Assembly (NCBI GenBank): GCA_905250075.1
Contig: CAJNOP010000396.1
Span: 62,001 to 126,000 of the forward strand
Reading direction: 5' to 3'
From: Rotaria sp. Silwood1
Lineage: Eukaryota; Rotifera; Eurotatoria; Philodinida; Philodinidae
Length of the DNA stretch: 64,000 bases
A program made the translations under genes and the position numbers. Under the pieces are notes generated by a model. The model did no database searches. It saw nothing but the letters and a program-made list of their open reading frames with translations, and was not told the DNA's origin. How positions within the stretch are numbered: position 1 is the stretch's first letter; every line of letters begins with the position of its first letter. Positions 38,138 through 49,621 of this stretch are shown here, in pieces.

Positions 38138-41100
38138 TTATCGTCGTATTAAATCAATAGAAATAAATATTATAAATAAAATAAAATAATTCATTTGAAT
38201 TTTCGTTGTTGATGATATAACACTCAATGGAGTATTACGATTAATATGATTGTTATTATAATTTTGATATCCATCGATTATTATGGATTTTTGTTGTTGA
38301 ATTATTAAATTATCAAATAATGTTAATGTTACATTAAGATATCGATCACCTTGTTGTTTTGAATATGGTAAAAAATAATTTGTTATCGTCTAAATAAAAC
38401 AAAAGATTCAATTACAACATTACAAGAACGTATATATATAAATATAATCTTACGGGTGAAAGATCAACAGAAATAAGTTCAATATGACTTGGCAGCTGTT
38501 CAATATGCAATTGATAGATAATACCACTATCATCATGAACTAATGGATTATATACAAATTATCTTTTATTGATTACCGATTATGTTAACTTACCTAATAA
38601 ACGCATATCTTGCCAATAAAATTGAATGCCAGATTCATTTCTTGTGATAATAAGATTAAGTGGTGATAGAGATGAACTAGTTAAATTTTCATCTATTTGA
38701 CATGGTGGTCGAATAGTTCCATAAACTTGAATTAATTGACAAGAACTAACATTAAAATAAATTTGAAAAGATTTTTTAATTCGTATTTTTGATAAAATTG
38801 GCTTTATATTTAATAAATATGTACAATTAAAACGTAAATCATATAATTGAAAAAAATTGTCTATTGTCACAGCATCACGTCGATAACAACATGGTAATAT
38901 ATCTGAAGAACATTGAGTTTCAATCCAATGTAAATCATATTGTTGAATTCGATAATCATTTATTTTATTCCATGATATATTTGTTTTAATTAAACCATTT
39001 ATAAAATATGGTTCCGATATATAAAAATTTCTTATTGACAATAATTCATCTTCATAATTAAATTTTATTGATAATGGTACACTCATTTGTATTTCATCAT
39101 CATCATCAGAAATAAATAATGAACGAATCTATACGAAAGTAAAGTGGATACTTGACTTTTTGTTAAAAATGAGTACTTACTTTGAAAATATAAGATGTAT
39201 GCATAGACAGAAATGAAATAGTCAATTCTAATGGATATAATGATGAAGAAATATCGATTGTATTTACAAGTAGAGATGGATCATTCTGTGCTTCCCAAGA
39301 AATCTAATTAAGAAAAAAAAAAACATAAAATTATAAAAAAAGAAAATATGAGAAACATATTTAATCAAACCTGATATCCATTTATTGGAAGATCTGGTTT
39401 TTGCCAACTAAGTGTTACATTAATTGTATTTGAATTTAATTGAAAATCTTTTATAAATAAATTTCTTGGTGCTGCTGTGATTGATAAAGATTTCTGTGAT
39501 TCATTTTCTAGACGAAAAAAAAAAACAAATATTTTTTCATTAAATATTTCATTTTTGTTAAATTTGTTTTTTCTTTACGTGAATTTAAACGAAAAGGTTT
39601 CGTTGTTATTGAAAAAGGTGAATATCCATGTCGTGTTACAGTAGCAACACGAAAAGTATACCAACGATTATCTCGTTGAATATTTCTTATAATTGCTTTT
39701 GTATGTGAAACTTCTTCTTTAACAAAACCCCATTTTGAAATAATATCTTCTTGATTAATATCCGTTTTTGGTAATGTCCATTGTGCTTCAATAACATAAA
39801 AAATAGGTTCAATATTTGTCAGTTCATTTGAATTCCATTTAAGTTTTACAGTTCGTCGACTTTTTCTTTCAATAGCAGTGATATTGTTCGGTTGAGGAAT
39901 TTTTTCTATGGAAAGAAAAAAAAAACAAAACACAAACGTATGTTTTTTTTTCTCACATTTATCATTTTCTCGCGTGCAATACAAGGCTAATTATGAACAG
40001 CTTTTTCTTCTGTTCAATATGTCAATCATTATTTTACGATGGCATCCGGGACACCTGCATGAATCGATCAACTTACCGAAACAATCATTTGTTGGTGAAC
40101 ATGATGATGATTGACAATCGTCTAAAAAATATAAAATGAGTACTTTTGATGTACAAATAGAATAATCCTATTCGATTTGTTTCTTTTTCTCTTTCTCCTG
40201 AGACATCAAATATAACAACAACAACAAGAAAAATAAAATGAAGTAGACAAGTCTTCAGGCTAAATTAAACATACTTCGTCTCACCGAATGTCATTTACTT
40301 TTTATTTTTTGAAACAACTCAAATTTCCTTCTCACCTGTCAAACAATTGGATTGTTGATGATAAAGATTTTGAATAAAAATACAACTACGTTGACATTCA
40401 ACGTTTCGTAACTAGAATAGACAAACAAACAAACAAAAAAAAAATACAATAAAGATAAAAGATAAAGAAAAAAAAACAAAGTCTGATCGTTGATATTCAT
40501 TAACCCTATTTTTTCTGGTCTATTTATTTGTTTCGCATTCTTTCCTTCATTGTCCATATCTGCTTTCTGCTTTTTCTTTCCATTATAAATATACACACAG
40601 TTGTCGACATCATTCGCTCATCACAATGAACATATCATCTTTCTTAGTCTTGTTTTTTACCATCGATAATGAGCTCGACAGATACGAGGTCATGCTTTAG
40701 ATCATAGATAGAAAATATTAAATACATAAAAAATACTTACTGTAGAACAGATTGCTTGACAACTTTGTTCATTGGATAACAGAAGTGGCGGATCTAAGTC
40801 ACATGGGAGTAGACACTAGAATGAACATAAAGAGACAAGTACAAACAGATTGACTCGTTAGCATACTGATGAGAAAAGAAAAAAAAGCGAATTATCCGAT
40901 TTCCGACTAGTCTATAGTGGTTTGTCGGTCAGTGAGATTCTTCATAATTGAATTTGTTAGGCATTAGACTCTCCATTTCTCAATTAGATGTGCATTTAGA
41001 TTGGCTATCACATGAGATAATCATACGTTTTTACCTCCTTCTATTCATTCGGTCAATTTACTTACCGAGCTACATGTGATAAGGCGTGGACAACGCTTCC

Positions 41101-42314
41101 AAATGGATCGCCACGGTAAAGTTAGTACATTTGTCGTCTAAAATACAATCATAATTATTGAAGACATTCAATCGATAGTTGAGTTTTTTTTTTTTGTTTT
41201 CTTATCTCGTATTGTCAAATCATTATTCTCATAATTATAATGTATGTCAATGTATACGTGAAAAGAAAATGAAATTAAAGAGACAGATCGTACAATTGTT
41301 AAAAGATCATTATTATATTTGACGAAAAAACTAACTTGTTCATTTCATTAAGTTTAAGTCAACATCATTAGAAAGAATGAATGAAAAGCAAAAGAAAAAA
41401 AATGTTTTCTTTTTTTGTTATCATTCTCAATTTTCGATTTATTCTTATATGTATTTATTTAGTGTCTTGTCATCATATTGAATGAATGATAGACGAGACA
41501 CCTCATCTATAAAGATAACAAAATTTCTACTAAATGAGAATCGGAAGCACCTGTATATATGCATGAATGACACCTTCATTTGCTTTTTATATTTTTCTTG
41601 TTATAACTGAAACAAATCAAGTTTGATATTCTTCGAACTGATTCTATTTGCTAAACGACTTAATCGACAAAATAAAGTGAATGTACACACCTTGAGGCTT
41701 AATTGTACATTTCTCGATAGAAGATGAAAAGAAAGGTGTTTAATGCTTTTATTTTCGACCAAAAAAAAAAAAAATGAATATCTTCATTAACAATAAAAAG
41801 AAGAAATAAGAGAAAATACTATTTTGTTTTTCTAGATCAAAGTCGATCAATTTTCGTTTCATTATATCGATTCAATTCGTCTTTTTTTTTTTTTGTCCTT
41901 GAAGATTATTGTATAGGAAAAGTTTAGCCAAACAAATAAATCAACATATAGTGTGCATGTTTTCTTAACCTCGTAGGAAAAGTCTATCGACATACAACTT
42001 CTACTCAGCATGTAACTCTCACAGGTGAGAGACACTCCCTAGGTGGGCCTAAGACTAATCTTGAGTGTCAATTATAGATAAAGAAATTTTCATTCATTCT
42101 TTTTTGATCTCACCAGTAGTCGTTTCGTTTTTCCATTATTGAATATAGATGGTAGTGATCGTTGTTGATAGTGATGATTTCGATATTCATATAAGCAACG
42201 AGCTTTACATTGTGCTGATATTAAAGAATTATATCGAATATTGGATATATCTGTTGCTGTTGTAGTCGAACAAATGAATTGAAGAGAAAAATTGATAATA
42301 ATTAAGATAATCAT
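38138..42314 (-). CDS. ANOS1: Anosmin-1 (Kallmann syndrome protein) homologue
   Basis: Eleven exons join in phase to 655 residues (human anosmin-1 has 680): 42114-42314, 41066-41137, 40741-40815, 40336-40411, 40038-40121, 39579-39905, 39371-39507, 39181-39303, 38594-39128, 38454-38539 and 38138-38389. Order: signal peptide (MIILIIINFSLQF), a Cys-rich region (QCKARCL, CLLPCDL, ECQRSCIF), a WAP-like core (DDCQSSSCSPTNDC...CRCPGCH), then four fibronectin-III domains. The first FN3 carries the diagnostic IEPIFYVIEAQWTLP and RWYTFRVATVTRHG. The C-terminus is a hydrophobic segment followed by two Arg, suggesting a membrane or GPI anchor. Anosmin binds heparan sulfate and FGF receptor to guide neurons. 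An in-frame M also exists further upstream at 42371. The WAP core has seven rather than eight cysteines. Confidence 0.9.
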
Positions 42315-44116
42315 GATGTATATGATGGTTAATCTAGCGAAATATATTTGTGTATATATGTATATGTGCACTTCGATAAGATCAAACGTTGAAATGAAAA
42401 AGAAAATTAGCTACTGCACAATACATATGTGTATGTATGACTCGCGATTTTTCCAATATGTGAGACGATAGTAATGGCGATAGTGGTGACTGTGTTCGCC
42501 CACCCACTCTATGATTTCTCTCTTTTCTCTCTCGTTCTCTTTCTCTGTCGTTCTCTTTTGCGTTCATCGTTGTTCGGTCTATTTATTTTTTGAACCCTAC
42601 ACTAGAATAAGAGAGTGTAGTACATTTAGACAATACGGAGAAAAAAAAAAGAAAAAGGAGAACAAAAAAAATTATTCCATCAATGCCGATCATTATATAT
42701 ATACAATTGTCCTATGTCCGGCGAAATGATTGTACTAGTTAATGTCCAATATTGGGATCTCATATTGATCAGGAATCAAATTCTCATAAAATGAATATCA
42801 CAGAGAAAGAATTTAATCTAATTGAAAAAAAAAAAACTAACGATGACCATTTGAATAACGATCAGGAACATCTATTGTCAAAAATGTCGACTTTTACACA
42901 TATATTTTCATGTGTTCTCAATCTCCTATCTATCAAAAAAAAACCGCTCTATTCTATTGATCGAACAGGAAGTGTGGACCGCGCACACTCTTCAGGTAAT
43001 TGTATATGTATGATGGAATGCATTGCCGTTTCAAGTGGTTGTTGCCGATCGCCATATGGACAGATTTTTTTTTATGACAATGACAACGGACGTGATGGCG
43101 AAGGCTAGTTTAAAATTCAAGTGGTCGGAAATATGTATATATATATATACTTATATGTATATGTGTATAAACCGGGGCAAAAGAAAAAACAATAGTTTCT
43201 CTCCTTTTTCTTGCACTACTAAAATTGCTCATTGAAGTAGACGAATAATCAATCTAATTTTTTTCTTATTATTTCTTTTTTTGTTAAAACAAGTGTGACA
43301 TAATCCTTTTGTCGCCTGTTTTAAAGTGGTCTTTTTATATTTGTGAACACCTTTGAAGAAAAGACAATGTCGTTTCCTTTTTATATTTTATCATTGCTGC
43401 ATAATAATGATGGTGAGTATGATGACAGATCTAAAAAATCGAATTGACGATGTGAGATGTATGAGAGAAGAAAAAAATGTCACGCAAATTAGTTCCTCCT
43501 TCTCTATATTGTCCTCTCATATAGAGTGTGTTGCTTATATATATATGATCAATTCATAACGGAAAGGAAATGGCGTAATAAGACGCCGCTTTTCTTTTTA
43601 TTTTAGTTTGCCAGAGAAAATAAAGAGAGAACCATCAAATTAATTTATTCCAACAATCGAGAAGTGGCCTCTTTGCTGTCGTTGTCAATTTATTCTTTCT
43701 CTTATTTTTTTTTGCGTGTACATATATATATATATATATATTTCTTTGGATGTTACGTCAGTCATCATATTACAATCTCAGAATTACTAACAAAAATTTT
43801 TTTTTATTTTATCACAATTCATCAGAACTTTATGCCTTATATTATTCTTATCTATCACCCGGAAATTGAGATTCTTATATGTGTAGCTTCGATTACAAGA
43901 GCATCTAATAAAGAGCCATTGAAATGTCTTTGATAATATGTTACTTTGTTGAATAATATTGATAATATTCTTTTGTGATATGAAATCAAAGAATAAGTAT
44001 TTGAATAGGGAGTGCCCGATCATAAAGATATTCTTTTTCTTTCCTTGAAAATCTTTTCTTTCATACACGTATACGATTAACAATAGAATAATTGTTCGAT
44101 AAGACCATTGAATTGC
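42315..44116. other. Intergenic, microsatellite-rich
   Basis: Upstream of anosmin and downstream of the BTB gene. It has AT microsatellites (about 43138-43150 and 43720-43742), CT/GA runs near 42520-42560 and no exon series. In particular no kelch repeats are seen on the minus strand here. Confidence 0.5.
43720..43742. repeat. (AT)n microsatellite
   Basis: About ten AT units in a row, seen directly. Confidence 0.85.
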
Positions 44117-44126
44117 NNNNNNNNNN
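44117..44126. other. Assembly gap of ten Ns
   Basis: Ten undetermined bases. The round length suggests a placeholder, so the real distance is unknown. The BTB-BACK gene runs into it from the right. Confidence 0.95.
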
Positions 44127-45460
44127 ATATCATCATTCTACAAACCACGTCGACTAGTAAATCGTGTTCCTGTCAATAATTTTCGACAATCTGGTCTTAA
44201 ATGATATCGTTTCGCTTCATCAAGTAAATCACGACATTTATGTGATGATCTTATCAATAGCTACATAAAGAAAAGATTTTTTTTTTCTTTCGATATATAA
44301 TACAAAATTTATTTCACTGTGCATACTTCGTTATCACAAATGTCAGTAATAAAACGAGCACTAAGAAATGGTAATCGAACATGTTGAAGAAGTGTGAGTA
44401 AATATTGTTGACGAAATGTTTGATCATGTTTTATCCAAGCCATAACACAATTATAGATTATTTCTTCATTGGGTACCTTTATTACAACAAATATTAAGAA
44501 GTTTCTGTTGACTACAAGAAAAAAAATACTTAAATAACTAACTTCAATTTCATCGGATTGTATAAGATCTTCAACTTCATTTGCTTTTAATGTTAAAAAT
44601 TCCTCACTATGAACTACAGCTGCAAAATGCGTCCAGATAAATGATAGAGCTAAAATTTCATTATAAATTCATTTTGTTCTTTTGTTTTCTAACATGTGTT
44701 TTTATTATTACCAGTTTGTTTTAATTGTGAACAATTGTGTAGATCAGCAAAACAATAAATGCCCAAACAATTTGCTGGTTCAAGATGACTAGCAAGAAAA
44801 AGAGCACATTGTCGTTGTATATCTGAAAAATAGAATTTATAAAGCTAATAAATAAATAGAGCACGAATAAAATATAAACCAGTTCCATTTAATTGAAGTA
44901 AAGAAGCAGCCGGAAGAATATCTTGAACATTATCATTTGTTACTATAACTGGTTCACCATAGATTGAATTTAAAAGAATTTCCATTACAGAAGCACTGAA
45001 ACCTTTTAATTCAATGACATTCATGTGACGTTCAACCATCTAAAATAAGTTATTTTTACAAAAAAAAGATAATAGTAATAATAAAAAATTTTCGATTTAC
45101 TTCTCCAGTAAACATAGCAGCAAAATAATCACTAGCAGCTGCTAAGACAAGACGATGAGCAGGGAAAAGGGTTTGTTCAACTTTGAGTGTTACATCACAA
45201 AGATGTTCAGCTTTACGAAGTTTATTCATACGTGCAATTAATTGTTGAGAATGAACTAAGTCATGGGTAGTATTCGCTGTTGATGCTCCATCGACCAAAT
45301 TCGATGTTTTTGAATCATATCTAGAGAGAAGAAGACTAAAAAAATGGAAGAAAACAAAATATTTATTAACATACTCAAGAAATCGATCATTTTGAGAGAT
45401 AGAACCAGGAACTTTGCTTTTAGGTGTATTATTAGTATTGTTGATTGTTGAACTTGCCAT
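44127..45460 (-). CDS. BTB-BACK (kelch-like type) protein, C-terminus lost at gap
   Basis: Exons 45375-45460, 45101-45320, 44880-45039, 44712-44822, 44543-44649, 44327-44476 and 44127-44260 (partial) join in phase. The BTB domain includes [38 protein letters not shown] text. The BACK domain follows with [42 protein letters not shown] and [14 protein letters not shown]. Kelch-like proteins with this architecture are substrate adaptors of CUL3 ubiquitin ligases, the BTB binding the cullin and a C-terminal kelch propeller binding substrate. No kelch repeats appear before the assembly gap or in the 1.7 kb beyond it. The last exon probably uses a donor just before an in-frame TAG near 44140. A CUL3-type adaptor and the neddylation factor DCUN1D3 share a window but are not adjacent. 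Confidence 0.88.
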
Positions 45461-47249
45461 TTTCTGCTCTGAATTATGTGCTCTAATAATATAAAAATCA
45501 AGGATAATGTTTAGGTAGCCACATATACATTGGATTGGATGCAATTAAGTAAAACAGCTGAGTAACAAACAAAGATGTCGCCGAAAGTTGTACGTCAAGA
45601 AGAAATATATAATATTTTACACTTCAACTTAATGATACACATGTTTTTCTTTTTGTCGATACTTATATGTTATTTTAAGCATTTATTCAATATAGTCATT
45701 GTGTCTTATTATTTTTGCGCTTTATGTGTTCTAACATCAGTTACATTAATAGTATTTAATTATGAGTAGTAAAAAGATCTTATCGAAAATTGATTTCCAT
45801 GTTAGCAAAAAATTGATAATGTCTCAAGGTAAAGTATTGTATTCTGCTATTCTGTTGAATGGTCGAATGCTAAGAGTGAAGGAATACTTAACACATGAAT
45901 TGCTATGTTGTTCATATATTCTGATTGCACTTTTAATATATGATGTATGAAACTAATAACTATTGAATTCATCTACAGTCATGAGTAAAAAAATTCAATT
46001 TTTTATCGATTCTTAATATTTCCATCTACTTTTCAACTAACCTGTAGAGCATGACGCTTAGTATGTTTAATTGTGGAACTTATCAAGTCAGACTTGAACT
46101 CTGATTCAAGAATCTTCTGTTACATTAATCAGAGTACAAGACAATATTTGATTCAAAAAGATATTTAATTTATATCGAAAAGTAGACAAGAAAATTTTTT
46201 TGTTATAATTGATGAATAGAGTTAACATGATAAAAGCTAGAATTGAGCTTTTCATATCTATTTTGAATCTAGATTCAACTGGCTCTGTGAAAATACGAGT
46301 CCAAATCCAAAGACGTTGCATTAATGAGACTGGCTTTCTAGTTCACAAAAAAGTGAGAACTGACAAAGTGTCTCTGATTGACTGATAGATATATATCTCC
46401 CTATGGACTAATGCTTTTAGTTGGAAGAATTTTTTGTAAGTAGCACAATAGTGTTATAACATCCTTTCTTACCTTTACTATTTAACTATAAAAATATAAT
46501 GAAAATATTATTTCTAACTTAGTTTTTTAATCAATGTATAGGATGGTAAACTTGCTAGATAAGCCTTCAATGATTTCGTCATTCATAAATTGTGCCTGAT
46601 TGAGACGTGCTTCACATCCATAGGTTATTTTAATATGTTACTCCCAGAAATTCTAAATATAGCTCCTAAGGCCTTACTCCCTTTCACTCAATATTCATGA
46701 AATCCGTTCAAACTGCTGTTTTGATTGCTGATGTGACCATGGATCAGCTAGAAAAGAATTCAGGTTCCTACAGAAATATCGCAGATTTTTCTATAAACTT
46801 TGAAAGCGCTATAGGTTCTGATGTGCATTCTTTTTTACTGATAAGCATTGTTGATTTTCAAATAGGTGTAGTTCTACATTGCATGTTTTCACCATATGAA
46901 AACAGTCATATGCTGTTTGTAGCTTCTAATTAAGAAGAGATTTGTCATTTCTTTAGAATGTACCCGAAAATAACATCCGACAATCTCAATTGCTCCTTGA
47001 AACTGTGCAATAGTAGTTCACTTACATAAATCAGCAAACCCAAACATTTTAGGCATAATTACAGCAGGAGCAAGGACAAAAGTAAGAGCTACGTCAACAT
47101 ATAAACAATTTATAATAACAAGATAAACATCAATAATTTTCAACTATCGAGACTCTTTGTTTTAACTCATAGTTTCTTCTTTTATCGGTAGTGGGCATCG
47201 TCGTATTTAAAGGTGTATGAGGATATGGCTGGTTTTTTAATCCAAACCA
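45461..47249. other. Intergenic, no gene seen
   Basis: This lies between the BTB gene start and the duplicated block. Open frames here are short and hydrophobic, without splice partners. Confidence 0.5.
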
Positions 47250-48050
47250 AAACTCTATTAGATTACAAATAAACAGATGCCAGTACCAAATTCAACAGTA
47301 CTAATACTCTTAGGTACATGATTTGGAATATGAATATCAGACTGAGAAGAACAACATATAAGATAATGATTATTTGGATATTAGTAAAATATTTGATTGA
47401 ACTGAATCTTATATAAGTTTTTGATAAATTAATTATCAAACTAAACACTACAATCAAATTATCACTAAGAATAAGTAATTTTTTATGATTATATATTTTG
47501 CTCCATCATTATTTGATAGAACCAGAGAATTTCATCATACTGCGCTAGTAAAACTTTTGGCTGATTACATTAAATATGTGTGACAAACCAAAGATAGTAA
47601 TTCATTGAATGATTTTTCTTTTTGTAAATAAGTATCGTCGTCTTCAAGAGGTAATTAAAAATAATATATGTACAATTATCTAAACCATTCTTCAGTTAAA
47701 AAGAAAAATCTTCCATTCTGTATAAAATCTATAATTACAAAAGATAAATATTTTTTTTTTTTATATAAACTGGATTAATCTTTTTTGACTATTTGCCCAT
47801 CGTAATGAAATATGCCAAATTATTTTTAATTGTACAATTACTTATCTAAATCAATATAAATACTCTATACTTTCATCCGAACACTAGTGAAATAAAATAA
47901 TAAACAAAAAATTGTTATGTGACAGTATCATATGATTATAATCTTTAGATAGAAAATAATTATCGGATTAATGAAAATACATCCTTTTTGGTATTTAGTC
48001 AAAGTGTTTCGTTTTGAAAAAACGAGCGAAGAATATCAAAGGAATAATGT

Positions 48051-48410
48051 TTATGTAAAATAGCCACTGAAATCCATCGCTGTTGATTTTGTTTGAGGTG
48101 TTACTACTGATGGATCAGTTGGTTTACGAAGAGGTCGATATTGTTGTATATTAGCTCGTCCAAATTGAAATCGATCACGAAAATATAGTCTTGGTGTGTG
48201 ATCTAAGCCAGTGAATGTTGGATAAATTTTATTGCCTTTGATTCCATTTATACCATAATCATATTGAATTGATCGAGCATGTTCTTGACAATTATTTCTA
48301 TTATGTATTTCCTTTTGTGCATGTTCACAGGATAGTTGATGACCATGCAGAACATAACTATTTTCAAATGTTTTTAAACATGATGGAAAACCGATACATG
48401 GGTGACGCAT
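48051..48410 (-). CDS. One-finger C2HC zinc-finger protein, copy A
   Basis: A single-exon 119-residue protein. Near the N-terminus is a C2H2-fold finger with a Cys as last ligand: C5-x5-C11, then C-x3-F-x5-L-x2-H24-x3-C28. The rest is polar, with conserved QEHARSIQYDY, YPTFTGLDHT and the C-terminal TPQTKSTAMD. I do not recognise the family. The paralogue at 60065-60424 differs at 26 of 119 positions, but all zinc-ligand positions and the finger core residues (F, L, H, C) are kept and both frames are intact, so both copies have probably been under protein-level selection. The gene lies downstream of the TJP remnant, as copy B lies downstream of TJP. A DNA- or protein-binding role is only an inference from the finger. 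Confidence 0.7.
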   Translation of the reverse strand: MRHPCIGFPSCLKTFENSYVLHGHQLSCEHAQKEIHNRNNCQEHARSIQYDYGINGIKGNKIYPTFTGLDHTPRLYFRDRFQFGRANIQQYRPLRKPTDPSVVTPQTKSTAMDFSGYFT

Positions 48411-48490
48411 TATGTATGTAAGGGTATTTTCTTTCTGTGTTCTCGACTGTTTGTATTATGATGTCTACTATGTATTTGTGTTGCTAGACA

Positions 48491-48800
48491 CCTCATTCTT
48501 GAACACAAGTGAGAAAAAAGCATTAACTCTGTCGTACAGAATGTCGATGAAAATACGGTTCTTTTTTTGTGTTTTATGTGAGAGAATAAACAAAAGAATT
48601 GAGTGAATAGCGAGCGCTAACTAATACTAGTCACGCACTCAACGAGAAGAAAGTATTTTTTTTTATATCTGAAGTTACTTTTGGCTGCATAAGTTTTTTT
48701 TAATTTACTTGCAAGCATCTGAACATACTATTAAAAATACATATAAACATTATACAAAATCATAAAGAAGAGTGAAAACAAAAGATAAATGTAAGCGATA
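48491..48800. promoter_or_regulatory. Conserved non-coding block upstream of zinc-finger gene A
   Basis: By eye this block is about 94 percent identical to 60510-60820, with long perfect runs such as GCATTAACTCTGTCGTACAG and TTACTTGCAAGCATCTGAAC. The adjoining coding sequence is only about 86 percent identical. It lies upstream of the minus-strand zinc-finger gene, so it may be its promoter. Confidence 0.5.
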
Positions 48801-49481
48801 GAAAACTACTAAATGACAATTAATAAATCCTAGAACTGTACCGAACTTGATCAATAAAGGTTGAGAGCATTTCAGTCCGAAATTTCAGTTAAATCAATTT
48901 ATAAAGTATATATCGAATTACTGCCACCATTGCTCTTTATTTTATCCAGATTACTCGCGCATTCATAAACATCTTTGCCGAAAGTAGCGGATAGCAATCA
49001 CTTTGTTTTGCTACCGATCGATGCATAAGATTTGGTCTGTTGATATAGAATATTCTTATCATTTCTTTGTCGCGTTGTACTTAATTTCGAAAAATATTTG
49101 TCATTCTTATTAATCGTTTTTGATGTGAGTTTCGACTTAGTCTTTTTATTCGAGTGCCGGAAACATTTTGTTTTTCCTTGTTTTCTACAACCTTGAACCT
49201 TTCTGTTAGTCACTCTGTCGTCAGATACGTTCTTTGATTATTGCTCTCTTTGTTATTTTTTCATTTTATTTTATACTTGAAATGAACTACTAATTTATAG
49301 AGACCTACCATTGTTAAATAATATACGTATTTCATCAGATCTTGCTTTTTTCTAGTTTGTTCAATTCTTTATATATTAAATGCAATACAGAAAACTAGTT
49401 TCTATAATATATGTGTATTTATATACATACACATGAAAACGAAGCAAATTAGATGATTGCAATTATAATCTGGAAAAGGCA

Positions 49482-49566
49482 CTAGAAATAATCAACCAGT
49501 ATAGAGACATTAGAATTAGTTACATGATTAATTCCATTTAATATCATTGATTTATCTTGTGGAACC
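49482..49566 (-). pseudogene. Broken last exon of TJP/ZO gene, copy A
   Basis: Duplicate of the real last exon at 61678-61775. It still encodes VSILVDYF followed by a stop (VSILVDHF in the intact copy). It lacks 12 bases near its start, and the acceptor AG is changed (AAAATGG where copy B has AAGATGG), so it cannot be spliced normally. Confidence 0.85.
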
Positions 49567-49621
49567 ATTTTAAAAACAAGAAAAACAATAGATTTATTGT
49601 TTGTTTCATTTAAAATCAACT

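Larger units (their letters stand above)
47250..49620. repeat. Segmental duplication, copy A (left part)
   Basis: Direct-orientation duplicate of 58850-61820, with edges judged by eye. It contains the zinc-finger gene at 48051-48410, a strongly conserved non-coding block (about 48491-48800) and the broken last exon of a TJP gene (49482-49566). Copy B has about 650 bp (roughly 59360-60010) that copy A lacks. Copy A stops matching at 49620, exactly where a TIR element begins, and matching resumes at 50834. Confidence 0.85.

Noticed and set aside
40036..40076. Anosmin lacking most of the WAP domain as the only form
   Set aside because: My first reading stopped at the strong donor at 40077, but reading on restores a CRCPGC WAP end with a usable in-phase donor at 40038.
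42752..43235. Plus-strand open frames of 118 and 70 codons
   Set aside because: They cross microsatellite-like sequence, have no family similarity and lack exon signals.
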